From: Botrytis cinerea B05.10
Taxonomy: Eukaryota; Ascomycota; Leotiomycetes; Helotiales; Sclerotiniaceae
Direction: 5' to 3'
Assembly (NCBI RefSeq): GCF_000143535.2
Contig: NC_037312.1
Coordinates: 1,984,001 to 2,048,000, forward strand
DNA: 64,000 nt
Part shown: one piece after another, positions 24,682 to 37,000 of the stretch
How positions within the stretch are numbered: the stretch's first letter is position 1
How the letters are laid out: every line of letters starts with the position of its first letter
Position numbers and translations under genes: made by a program
The notes under the pieces: model-generated
Told to the model about the DNA's origin: nothing
Databases searched by the model: none
The model's input: only the letters and a program-made list of their open reading frames with translations

Positions 24682-24914
24682 CTTTGCGTTGATTCAAAGT
24701 TGATTGATTTGGATGGAAGAAAGAAAGTTTTCGTGAGATGCATCTTCTCGAAAATTTGTGGTGGGCTGAGGGGCACAATAGAACTAGTCCAAATTAGGTC
24801 TAAAGCCAAAATCAGCTGATGCGGGAAAATCGAGACATCGAAATCTAAAGTTTACAAAGGTCGATTTAAAGGGTAAACGTTCCTAAAAGTCCACGACTTG
24901 GTTCCCTCTTCAGT
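24682..24914. promoter_or_regulatory. Shared promoter of eEF1B-gamma and uS9m
   Basis: 233 bp between the two divergent ATGs. It contains the 5' leaders of both genes. No named element could be assigned by eye. Confidence 0.5.
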
Positions 24915-25959
24915 ATGAAGACATCATGGCTTCCTGCGAGCCTAAGGGAAGGTCTTAGATGTGCCTCTTCCACCCAACCAGCCATTCCCAGATCCCTACT
25001 CCGAAACCGAATCCCTCTTTCCTCACCCTCGAAATCCTTCACAACCACTACACAACTTCGAGACAGCATTGCGGCCCCTGAAATAAACTTTCCAGATGAG
25101 GGAGGAAGAGGGGAAAATGCATCGGAAGAACCACCGAAATTCTTCGCGCGTCTAGTTCCATACTCGCCATCATATTTCACGGCTCAACCTTCATATACCG
25201 ACAATCTTCTCCAATTGCAAAACCTCCTACTCAAACACTCGAAACTTCCTGTTGTACAACCAGGAGAGGCGCCGCGTGTGGCATGGAGGTCTCTTATGGA
25301 ATATAGAGATCAGACTGGAGAGGGAGTACGGTCATCAAAATATCACAAGATTGTGGAGACACTACATCGACTAAATCACATCCATCCATCAGTGATGCCC
25401 CCCGATGTGAAGGAGGCTATCGACAGGTACAAACGAGATGTAAACCCGCACGAGAATGTCGCAAAACCTATACCCATTGATAAATATGGACGGGCATTAG
25501 GAGTGGGAAGGAGGAAATCGTCCACGGCGAGAGCTTACTTGGTAGAGGGTACGGGGGAGGTTCTTATTAATGGAAAAACACTCGCGGATGCTTTTGGCAG
25601 ACATCATGACAGAGAAAGTGCTATTTGGGCTTTGAAGGCTACCGATCGGATTGATAAGTACAATCTTTGGGCCCTGGTTAGTGGAGGTGGAACTACAGGG
25701 CAAGCAGAAGCTTTGACGTTGGCAGTGGGGAAGGCTTTACTTTCACACGAACCGGCTTTGAAGCCTGCGTTACGAAGAGGTAAGTTTCTTGAAGTTTATC
25801 ACATTGTCCTCTCCCTATCTATCGAGACGAGTCAGTACTTGAGGATAGGATGCTAACATATCTCCAGCCGGATGTGTGACTCGTGATCCAAGAAAAGTGG
25901 AGAGAAAGAAGCCAGGTCATGTCAAGGCCAGAAAGATGCCTGCCTGGGTCAAGAGATAG
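24915..25959 (+). CDS. MRPS9: Mitochondrial ribosomal protein uS9m (MRPS9)
   Basis: Small-subunit protein of the mitochondrial ribosome. Two exons: 24915-25779 and 25868-25959, with an 88-bp intron (GTAAGT..CTCCAG). The joined frame gives 318 aa, and the second exon supplies the essential S9 tail. Residues 1-50 are basic, Ser/Arg-rich and acid-free until late, consistent with a mitochondrial presequence. Residues 193-318 are the uS9 domain: [14 protein letters not shown] at about 195-207, [12 protein letters not shown], then [16 protein letters not shown] and the C-terminal [11 protein letters not shown], equivalent to the bacterial S9 tail that reaches the P site. The 190-residue N-terminal extension is usual for fungal mitochondrial S9. 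Confidence 0.95.
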
Positions 25960-27770
25960 TTGTATATGTATTTCATTGTATCGATACATATGGTGTTTGG
26001 GTTTCCGATGGCTTGTATATGGGCTTGAGACTCATCATGTAAGAAATATGAGAATTGAATAAATACCCGGTTATATTCGAAGACACATACTTCATACATC
26101 AACATCGTCAAGCGTTTCTGTGGGCCCTATTTCGAGCAAGTCAGCTCGACGGGTAAGCATACGAAATTATAACCACTCCAATATAACACCAGCCTTCACA
26201 TAATCTCCAATCCTGAAAATCGCAAGTGCAGCTATATTACCAGGATCGTTATACGAAAGCGAACACCGTTTCATATCCATTCATACCAATATAATAATCT
26301 GAAAACATACGTTACACACATTTTCATTTTTTCAAAACCCATGCATGCACGCAACAGCTCAAGAATCTTTCCTGCCAATCAAAATCCACCTTCCTATTCG
26401 AAACAATCTATATTTATCATCCTAAAAGTACCCCAGTTAACCCCACGCTGACTATTGACTACGCACTCCCGACTTCAATCTGCACCTCTTTAATCCCATA
26501 CCACATCCATCGACACCATTTTTGTTTCCCCTTCCCCCTTCCCCCTTCAAAAAAATACAGATAGCCCCATCCCATCCATCCAATCCCTACTGCAGCCAAG
26601 TATTGCTAGCAATCGATTATCGCATGGCCATCAGACACTAGTAATCAAAACAAGGCTAATAATACATCACATTACATGCATCCAAAACACTGTCACATCG
26701 CCACCCCTCCAATAAACAATCCCAGCCCTACCCCTATCTCGCTTCTTCCCTCCTTTACCCCCTCCCCCGTTCGCAATCCAGCCCATGATCATCAACATCA
26801 CATCACCATCGGCATCCATGCCGTCGATCCCCATCCAGCCTCACTTCGTCTCACTTCCACCATCCACACCCATAATCAGCCACAATACAACCCAAGATCC
26901 ACGATCGCTTTATTTCCCGTCTTAACCCCAGAAGAAAGTGTAATTTCGATAGCATGCTAGATGATCGATATTAAAGACATAGGTAATGATAGTCCACCAT
27001 CTCGAACTCGTTCGTTCAAGCTTACCCCACCGCAGCCTAACTTAATCCAATTCGGTCCAGGACACTTCTTAACTTTCGAATTTTTTTACAAATTCATTCT
27101 TCAATTGCGAATGAATCATTGTGACACTTCCCCCGATACAAGAATCGATATTCAAGAGATATTCCCAAGTCCATTTTTGTAGTGTCCCATTAATCCACAC
27201 ACCACTGGTGAGCCCAACTAACACCCACCCACAGCTTCCTCCTTCAAATCAGCACCACCTTGTCATCCTAATCTCGAAACCTTTAAAATCCCTTCAAACC
27301 CCCAGATTTCCTACCCAAAATCTTCACTCAAATACATCATACATATCACACGATACAAAACAACCCTGTCCATCACAGCCTCACCATCCATACTGCATAC
27401 CGCATACCCGCGTCTCCGTCTATCCGAATCCTACACTATACCTCCATCCACATCCTCCCGCATGCATTCCGCATCATGCATGTCTAATGCAGCTCAGCCA
27501 CCACTACACATCAATCCATATATCCATGTCATGTCACATTTTGAGATTTCTCTGCCAGATCAAGATTCGTATCCAGACCCAGCTTTCTTTCCATCTTCCA
27601 CACATATCTCCTTATATCCGATCTGATACTTGCCCAGCGACGAGATGACTAAAATCTTCATCGCGAAAGAAAAAAGTTGCATACGTTTGCAGAAAGATTT
27701 CTCATGGAAGATATTATTCATTTACAATACAAATATACACTATCTTTCCACAATTCATTGGTGCCCTGCT

Positions 27771-27802
27771 CCCCCCCCCCCCCCCCCCCCCCTTTTTTTT
27801 TT
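27771..27802. repeat. C22-T10 polypyrimidine tract
   Basis: 22 consecutive C followed by 10 T. Slippage-prone, so its length may be inexact. Confidence 0.9.
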
Positions 27803-28110
27803 CTCCCCTTCACCTCCTCGCTTCAACGAGCGCGCTCCACTTTCCCCGGCAGACACTCATCTCTTCCGGCGTATCCACACGCATGCTGATTCATTGCAAA
27901 TCCTTGCCTTCATACCCTAGAAGATATGGCTTATTTTCCTCGATACCCTAAAAGATATATGATCCATTCATACAATCGCCCTAAAATTTTCCATGCACCC
28001 AACCTATAATTCGTTCCTTCGGTTCTAGACCTAGAAGTCCATCTGCAATCCAATCCCGTGCAGTTCCTTATTGTGAGCCTAGTAGCCCCCCTTAAATACA
28101 ATCAATCATA

Positions 28111-28170
28111 CTCCCATCCAACTATTCGAGCCTAGAAGCCCTCCCATCCAACTATTCGAGCCTAGAAGCC
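28111..28170. repeat. 30-bp perfect tandem duplication
   Basis: Two identical 30-bp units (28111-28140 and 28141-28170), each starting CTCCCATCC and ending GCCTAGAAGCC, followed by a partial third (CTCCCAT). Non-coding. Confidence 0.92.
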
Positions 28171-28736
28171 CTCCCATTGCACGGCAGCTCTAGTAAACCA
28201 CATCGCACAATAATATAATATGAAAGAAAACAGACACGCTAAAACACATCCATATCATTCATATGAGCCTCCCAAGTATTCCCAACCGAATTTTGCGAAC
28301 CAGAACCTGAATCCCCACCTTCCTTTCCTTTTCATCATACAAACATCGTAATAAAAGAAGCATTGCGCATAGAAACATTGAAACGTAGCTTCATCGAAAA
28401 TCAGAATGCCGCCCACCCGCAAATAGTCCGCCAGTGACCAATCCCTTCACCTCATGCATGTAGAGAACCACCAACACCAAATTGTCAAATCAAGAAGACA
28501 AAATCAAGTTTCCCACCCATGTATACGGACCACATAAAAGTGATCCTGATTAGTAGGAAAAGAAGAAAGTCAAATCTTGATGTCGATGAACCAGGGCGAA
28601 GAATTTGTAAAAGAAAAAAACGCCGAGAAGGAAAAGAAAAAATGCAAGTTTATGCTCTACAGTGGTATATGAAAACAAAACTTTTCCTAATAGGAGAGAA
28701 CAGAAGTGAAATGTGGTAGAACAAGATATAGTAATA

Positions 28737-29995
28737 TCATGGTGGCGCACGACCGACGTTGGAGTTTGCAATCGATGAGGATGCGCCTCCGCTAGAGGCT
28801 CCGGATACTTCAAGGTCTTCTTGGAGTTTTTGGCAGCTCAAAAGAACTAAGGTGTTGTTAGATAATTCGAAGGCAATTGCGAGCTCTGTCGTTGTTTTAA
28901 ACTTACTATCCATAATTTGCGACTCTCCGACTCCATATTGATAATCCACCAAACCGTATTTCTCGACTGAATCGCATAGTCGCGTTAAGTTGGTTCCCAT
29001 TTTGTTAATAAAATCCAAGGACATGAGAGTTTGCTGGTCCTGTTTTCGCTGACCGGATTCAAGAAAGTCGTGCTGTCTGGTGAAAATGCTTAACCATGCC
29101 GCGTTAAATTCGTTCCATAGTTGAATGCGATCGGCATGAAGCGCAGCTTCGTCTACAGTGAGGCCTTCATCAGAAACTATTAGTGGATGAGATTGAACAG
29201 AGGAAATATTGACTCACCTAGCTCTGTTACGTGTCCTAGTAGCCACTCAGAAACTTCAAGTAGAGACGAGCCTGCTTCTGCAAGACGAAGATCAATAATG
29301 TTTTTGAAGATCTGCTTGAGAGCAGTCTGGTAGGTCGAATAAGCTTCTTCCATCACATGTGGATTTTGGGGCTGCAGGTTTCCGGCGTCCATACTATCGG
29401 CCGTTCCAGGTGCTTGAGCCATTGCGCCTAGTCCTACGGATCCAGAATATGATTGTTGGATCAACGTAGTGCGATCTCCTGGGCTTTGCTGGTGTTGTTG
29501 ATAAGGAGTAGACGAGTTCGAGGAAGCATAGTTTTGGGTCGCCGGTGTACTTGTTGGGTCATTTTGGATGAAAGGGGCAGCCACGTCGGGTATCATTTGC
29601 ATTGATGCAGGTTGCCGTCCCTGAAATTGCGAACCATCATAAATATTATTTTGTGGAGTTTGTTGTGTGACATTATTGGGGTACATCAACCCAGGATTGT
29701 AATCCGAGAAGCCTTGCTGCTGTCTTTGGTCGGAATGGTAATTGGAAGGGTATTGCATGGGATTTGGAGGGATTCCTGTCGAAAAATTCGAGGTTGGCTC
29801 GTAGCCACCATAGGAATATGCTGAAGCTTGTCCAACTCCACGGTTCATTGATGGCGACCCCGTCCCTCCGGGACGATACCTATCCGGTATGGAATTTGGG
29901 ATTCCACGGCCTTGACTCTGGTCTGGTGTATATCTGGGATCCTGAGGAGGATACGGTGGCTCATTTTGCCTTCGTCGACGGTTATTGTCGTCCAT
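28737..29995 (-). CDS. Unrecognised Q/P/N-rich protein with helical C-terminus, 401 aa
   Basis: Two exons: 29218-29995 and 28737-29164. The 53-bp intron (29165-29217) begins GTGAGT, has CACTAAT and ends GAAG. An acceptor 12 bp earlier (TAATAG at 29177-29182) also keeps the frame but would put the branch site too close. The ATG at 29995 (MDDNNRRRRQ) was chosen; one 14 codons upstream is possible. Residues 1-190 are low-complexity, rich in Gln, Pro, Asn, Tyr and Ser, with no acidic runs. Residues 205-385 are predicted helical and look conserved (QTALKQIFKNIIDLRLAEAG, WLLGHVTELG, LWNEFNAAWLSIFTRQHDFL). The layout resembles fungal transcription-associated or RNA-binding scaffolds, but I cannot name the family. 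No signal peptide or membrane span. Confidence 0.82.
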
Positions 29996-31060
29996 TCTCG
30001 TCTCCTGCTCAATATTATACAAACTACTTCCCGCCAACTAATCCAATCGATGCGCCACCCACAAATAGTATGACGTTGAGCGCAAGTGGGCCAGTTTGAT
30101 GATTCGGTCCTGATGGTGGGCTTAATAGATTCCTCTCGCCGCGATTTCGACGCGTTTTATATCTTCTTATTCCTCGATACTAGAATATGATGTCTTTATA
30201 TCCCAGTCAACACTGTGCATCAAGTCAAAAGATCATGAGAGTTTAGTTACCTGGAGCTTTAGAATCTGGCAGTGTGGAAAAGAAAATTTGAGATTTATTT
30301 TTGCTTTGAACCCGAGCAAGCTTTGTATCGTTGCCGGAATCTTTTTGTTGGGGGTAAAGGAGGGTGTTGGAGGGAGATATAGGAAGAGATGAGAAAGTTG
30401 ACGTGACTGACTCTAGCACTTGGTCGACAATAAGATGAAGTTCACCCTGAAAGACCGAGTACGTGCTAGAATGATCAATGATGGTTTCGACTATTCGAGA
30501 GAATAGAAATATTGCGGAAATAGTGTCGATTGAGTTTCTTTCTAAGGTAAAGACCTCGTCACTGGCTCCTAGGACTATCCTTGACCTCTGATACAAGCAA
30601 GTCCCCTGTGAGATCTAGCTTGTAAGGCCAAATATCACTAGGGTATCAGATTGAGAGTGTGTCCCGCCCTGTGACAAACGTTGAAAGTTTCCTTTGGAAT
30701 TGGAATTTGGCCGTGATTTTGGCTGGTGGCTAGCTGGCTGGTTTCGTGTAATTTCTATGGAGGGGCTGCTTTTGAGGTTATTCTGACGTTATGAGTGAGG
30801 AGAGATGGGGGGAACCAGGTTCATGGATAATCGAAGATATGCAACAGCGCCTCAATTGTCACTTCCGAGTTTCTAGAAGCGCTAGAAGACTCGAGGGAAG
30901 ACGGAAGAACGTATACTGGCTGCTAATATGAATATATCTTCAAAGTCACTGTCTAGGAATCTATCAAATTCGAATCTGATAATGGTCGAAGGGGTGAAGA
31001 TCTGACGATGTGTATGAGTGAGTATGTCAAGATACACCTTCGGGCCGAATCCAAATATGA
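29996..31060 (-). promoter_or_regulatory. Upstream region of the 28.7-kb gene
   Basis: On the - strand the stretch 30240-30600 is open for 117 codons and contains a CT-rich tract (about 30340-30390), as is usual near fungal transcription starts, ending in CCAG followed by GTAACT (30246-30253), a possible donor for an intron in the 5' untranslated leader. I treat it as leader DNA, not a separate gene. Confidence 0.35.
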
Positions 31061-34000
31061 GGACTTGAGAAGATCAATCAAGTATCCTTTCTACTTTTGG
31101 GGGAGGGGAATGTTTGAAGATGGTGAGTGTTGATATTGTCTGTGAACAGTTTCGTCTACAATATAGGAATAGGTGGTATTTCCAATGATTTTGCATGAAC
31201 TGATAGCTTGGTTTGAGAGGCCAATGATCATACACCTGACATGAATCTGTTCCGAGATGTTTTAAGTTCGAGAATCGAAGTAGAATGAGGTCGAAACAGA
31301 GTTGTAGAGATTGGTGTGATTGAAGGGGAGTAGTAATGTCAATATGGCGACATGCTTTTGGGAGATTTTCGAGTCGAGTGACGCAATGAGAAGTTACTGT
31401 CAAGTTCCCTCCTGCCTCAAATTTCAAGAGGGCCGCTAGAGTTCTTCCGAGCACAGTTTGACTACTCCAGAAAGTCGTATATTAGACGTGATTTGTTTTT
31501 AAATCTAAAATGAGCGTGCGGTATTGTTAGAGGCTGAGGATTTTGAATTGGTGGTATGGTAATCAGAATGATGTTAGGTGGTGAAGGGAGTTGCCCGTGC
31601 CAGATCTACCTTTTGATGGTACGATAGCGCAAGTGCAAAAATGGAAAAGCTTTGCACTACCTCCAAAGTCAACACTTTCTTTGAAGATCCTCGCCAAAAC
31701 ACGGAACCTTCGAGTAAGAGGATTGGAACTTTGCTATCAAAAGTACTAATAGCACTAACGGTGCCGAGTAAGGTGGGCGATGATACTACAGAGACAGTAC
31801 AGTAAGCTTTGGTTCATCCGACTCTTTCAACAGCTACACCTCCCCATTTTCGTATTTGTTCACTTATTCCCGTTCGTTCTCAACCATTTCCTGGGAGCGG
31901 ATGGCCTAGGCGGATGGATAGATGATGATTAGATAAATACGAAAAGACGGTTATACTAACAAGTCTAACACTTTGGTATGACTTTGCGACCTTTAAAGTG
32001 ATTCCAAATTTGGGTCCCCGTGCTGTTGTCCTGATGACCTGGGCTTTACTTGACTGATTCAAGTATGTCGAGAATTATTGCGTGTGTCGGTAACCAATCA
32101 ATTAAGCTGGAATGCTCCGAGGTGTTGTCTCGCACCAGCCACTTTGTGAAGTCTGTCACTGCCAGGTACGGTGGGCTGGCGGTGCCAGATAGAAACAGCT
32201 GCAAAGTTGACTACTGCCCGGTTAAAATGAGCTAGTATTCGAGGTGTCCGGAGATAAAGAAGGAAAAAAAACTTGTTCAGTCTTTCTGATGTAGCTCTGA
32301 ATTTAACTAAACGTACTCGGTGGCTGGCTGGAAAGCGGAGACTTGGAACTAGAACAAGCGCAATTACTCGTTAAGACCAATGAGAAGATGGATCCCGTTA
32401 ATCGTTTTATAGAGGGTCGAATTCTGAAAGATAGAACGATGTGGTGGAGAAAGACCTGATCACGGTCCAAGTAATCTATGTAACAGTGTCGATTCAACTA
32501 GGTGGATGAGAGTAGGAAACAAGATGGCGATGTAAATAAATAAAATAGTGTGGGGAGGGAATCTATTTCCGGTAGAGGAATTCGTTGCCAATATGTAAGT
32601 TGCGGTCATGTAATCTGATATGCAGTTGATCCAAAAAGATTCAGGTCACTCTCTCTCTCTCATCTAGATCCACTCCAAGTCATAATACACATCAATAATA
32701 TCAATAATATCAATTTCCTTTTCATTCTTCAATGCAGCAGATACGGTAGGTTAGTAAGTAGCCTAGATGGGACATTGAATATGGGCAATCTCTTGAGCTC
32801 CAAATACCGGGGGTTTTGGTCGATCAGGCGCAACGCTAGGACCTGAGATCGCCGGAAAAGGCGACAAGGCAATGCTTAGGATGATGCGACTTGAGATAGA
32901 TGCTCGTGGATCATTGAAATGATCGAAATCATGCCGAGGAATCCATCGTATGAGTATAGAACAGGCCCAGGTGCCGAGTCAAATATTGGAAAGTTTAGGG
33001 ATGGAGAAGGGGTTGACAGGGGTTTGAGACATGAATTGGGATTATTAGAGGTGAAGGATAGTGAGATGGGTTGAAGCCTAGCAAAAAGTCATGGTATTTC
33101 TACCTAGATGGGTATTTCAAGGGCAGCTGTAACATTTTCGGGATCAACGATGGTGAGGTTGTGATGGAAAGGGAAAGTCTAGCCCGATATCCAGGTATTC
33201 TGAGTGCTATTAATGTACAAGGCCAGAAAGAATAAGCTGTTGGGGTCCAGAGGCAGCGTTGCATTGAAAGGAAAAGGCCGAAACAAACATACAGGGGAGT
33301 TCGGATGGTTGGAAACATATAAGCAGATATTTGCCGCCTTCCCAGCGTCGTGGTTCACTAGGGTTCAAATCGGATGGAAGGAGGGATGGAAGGCTGAAAA
33401 AAAGAAAGTATTCTCCGAGATCCCCGAATTGATTGGACAATCAGGTTTTTTTTTCTTTTGATTCCCCGAACTTCAGACATGTCAAATACCGAAGTAGTAT
33501 GTGTGTGGCTTATCAAATACAGAAGCGCAGTTCGCGACGATTGCCCGAGTATGGAAAGGGGCATGAATATGAAGTAGAGGCTATGATAGGAGAGACGGTC
33601 AAGCCAGACGGGAGAGTCAACAGAGTAGAGTACCGAGTAGCAATTTGGACGGGAAACGCAACAATGTACGAAGCGACTACGAACATTTGCTAGTACTCGT
33701 GAAGCTAGAATAGATGGCTCTACAAATTACGATAGATCCCTGATGCCACGAGTGTACTAAAGTAGTAAAATTCCACAATATTCGGTACGACATCTCTATG
33801 GGCGCTGACTGGTTCTTTCCGTGTTTTGAATGATGATGCTGGCATAGCTTATAACGAATTAAAAAAAGCATGCAATCTCGAGACGCTTGTGCCAAGTTTT
33901 TGCTGTAAAATGGTAAAAACTTTAAAGTCGAATTCTGGAGGAAGGATTGCGAAACCTCCTATACGACAGCTGGTAGCAGGTCCTTTTTTCATTTAATTCT

Positions 34001-37000
34001 TTGAAACCAAATCGCCCAGGAAACATTTGGGTCGTATCAAAAGTTCAGAGCGTGAATTATGTTTCCCTTTTAGGCCCTCTAGGCGTTTTCAGGGAGCTTT
34101 TAGACACCGAGAACAGTGCGTGCTGGGTAGCACTTTGTCGAGCAGCTTCTTGCTTCTTAAGTGTAAAGTACAAACGATAGATGGGATGGATGGACGAATA
34201 GACGGACGGCGTATACAACAGAACCAAGAGCCAATATGTATGTATGCCTACTGTGTAGGGGTTTTCGGGCTCTTCACAGAAACTATTCTGTTAACAGCTA
34301 CCGGTACCTAGAATCTGGATACTGTGACAGCCATTTTCCCTGAAACAATCTCACCGGGGTCTCGGGCGCAAAAACACCTAGTAATTTTGGCCAAACACAT
34401 CTCACCAATTCACCTTTTTTTTTCGCTGGTAAACCTTCGTATCTAAGGAGGAAAAGATTAAATCCATGTACCTGGTCTGTTGTCAAGAGAGGGAAAAAAG
34501 AGCCATTGCTTGCTCCTCTGGGAAAATATCGCTTCCTCGCCAAAGAAAAAAAAAAGCATGGTAAACAAATAAATCCACAGTACAGACAGAGCATAGTATG
34601 TTTGTTACATCACAGTTATTAATTTGTACTCGGTATTAGCAACACGGTCGGTGTAGTCAATTCAATACACAACCCTCACTAGATGGATACTTTCAATTGA
34701 TTCTCCATTCACCAGACCTCGCAGAAAATACACTTTTATACAAAGCTAGTAACCTCCCTTGGCACTTCGATATCTGCAAAGATGTATCCTAGCCTCCCAG
34801 CCTTCCAGCTTAGTTTCCCAAAGAGATCTACGCAGGCCTCTCCATCAAATCAATTTGAACGGAGGGTTTAGCAGGTGGTCGATGTGAAACTTATTACTTT
34901 AATCGATAATTTACTTTAAACCTCTCTTCCGATTAATTTCTCTCTCTTTCTCTCACTCTCACTCTCACTCCGTAGAGTCACGTAGTCTCTCGTAGCATAG
35001 CCTCAGAATTCGATTTTCTTCTCGGCTGTTTCGCTCAACCCTTCCAAAAGGGGCTTTAGGTATTCCGTAATTGTTGAGCTAATCCCTTTCACAATATAAA
35101 ATTAGTCAAATTGGAGGTCGCGCGATCCACCAATCTCATCCAATTCCAAGCGTGCCAGCACGCTTTCTAATCTTTGTGCTACCAATCGCACGTATCTACT
35201 CGTGCTCAGAGCTTCATCTGAGACTTCACGTCCACGACTCCCATGAGAAAGCTCATGCCTTTCTGTCAAATATTCAGCTAGTAATAAGCCACAGTAATCA
35301 CCATTCCCAGAAGGACTTAATATCCAGTCGCTTCCTTAACGCATAGTGATATCTCATACATGAGTCAAGACACTTGCCCAGTTGGAATACCAGCAGTCAA
35401 ACTCAGAGATGCCTATAGAAACAGGGGTCGACCGCCCACTGTGTCCTATTCTTGAGCGTTACATCCGTCTAGACTCTAAACTCTATCTGCACAGGGATGC
35501 GACGCAGAGTTGCGGGCAATTCTCAAATACTTTGTGTCTGCATGAATATTCGCAAACATTCAATCATGCGATGGAGCAACCCAGCAGCCAGAGCAGGCAG
35601 CCTTCAAATTGTACTCAGGGGTTTCGCAAGTTCCTCCCGAATGGAGACACCTGTTCTTGAAATGGATCGACAATTGAGACATGCAAAGAGTTCCTTCTAC
35701 ACCCCTTCTGTTTTTGCAAGGCTTGGCCGGATTGACAGCCCACGAGGCCGCTATTTCAACCGTCTTCACGTTTTTCCAGTCGGCAACTTGTTTAGCTCTG
35801 GGGAGCCCTGATGAAGTTCTTCTAGGTAATTCCTTGAGCTCCCACGTGTATTGAGGATTTTCACGGGCAGTAAGCCTTTTGTTCTGGAAGACAAACTGTC
35901 AGACCGTTATATCATATCCGCATTGTTGCTAGCAGATTTCTATCTTCAAATGGAATGATGGTTAGGTCATTATGAGATGTACCAATGCCGTGTGTCTTTC
36001 TTCCACTTGCCGCTTACAGCCGGGTTTCTTTTCTTCCCAAGTTTCGCATCGGGAATGCCGGAGGACAGTATGCATTTTCGTAAGCATTGCCCAATACGTC
36101 GATTTGTCATTTCTAAACGATCTCATCTCGAGAATACGACGTCATTCATTTTCTTTTCGGGCGTCAATGGAGCAAGCAATGATTTTCAAACAGAATGGAA
36201 TGAGGCAACTGATCCAATGCAGCCCTACTGTACGAACCCGTAGCAGTCTCACATCCTCCCTTGATGTAAAATGGATATTAGCCGGAACACTCCAGCCCCT
36301 CTGCTCTACTCTACTCTACTTTACTCTACATGCTTTTTGACTTTTTAATTTCCGAGACAGCCATTACCTTACACTTTCATGGCTTACATCTCCATGGCAC
36401 AGATCTCAAAAGTTCGAAAATAGAATTCATACAGATATTATTATCATTATTATTGTTATTATATGCACAGACCACCATTGGGCTACGAGTGCAAATCCTC
36501 TCATCCATCCGGGCCTTTAGGAGATCCAATCGATCTTCTAGAAGACACTAAGAACTCCAAATTTCCCCCTCCCTTGCCAACTTCTTTCTGCAACAACATG
36601 TTCCCCCCCCCCCTTTGATATATCTACCCTGACATTCCAAATCAGTTGGCGACGGTGTTTCTTTCTAGAGTAGTCGGATTTTTCAGTATTCTCCTCCCCT
36701 TTCTCCCTTTTTGACTGCCCGTTCAAGACTTGGAATTTTAAAATTCCGCGAGTGGAAGACCAAGCCTACACACACACGCACGCACAACACTCAAGCTGAG
36801 TGTGTACAAGAAAGCACTGGTTTGAAGTAAGATGTGCATTCAAGCAAACATCCATCACGAGGTGGACGATCATACTGGTGTACATAAAACCTGACCCCTC
36901 CTTTTCAGCGAAACAAACACAGCCCGCATGCGTAATGCAGACTCACAGCACCCCACACATCCATCCTGGGCAAGATGGAAACCAATCGCTCAACTTGCCC

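Larger units (their letters stand above)
25960..28736. other. G-depleted intergenic region, no gene
   Basis: 2.8 kb between two 3' ends. From about 26.3 to 28.5 kb the + strand is strikingly poor in G and rich in C; in 27421-27480 I count 5 G against 25 C. Long open frames on the + strand (for example 175 codons from 27121) are rich in His, Pro, Ser and Thr and look like composition artefacts. It holds a C22T10 tract and a 30-bp tandem duplication. CCTAGAAG or a variant recurs around 27916-28165. Confidence 0.6.

Noticed and set aside
27121..27648. 175-codon His/Pro/Ser/Thr-rich + strand frame
   Set aside because: Lies in the G-depleted tract; composition follows from base bias and no conserved motif is seen.
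30243..30596. 117-codon - strand frame upstream of the 28.7-kb gene
   Set aside because: Contains the CT-rich tract expected of a promoter/leader, and no conserved block; treated as 5' leader.
31074..31454. 126-codon - strand frame
   Set aside because: No recognisable domain, leader or splice context; kept only as part of the desert description.
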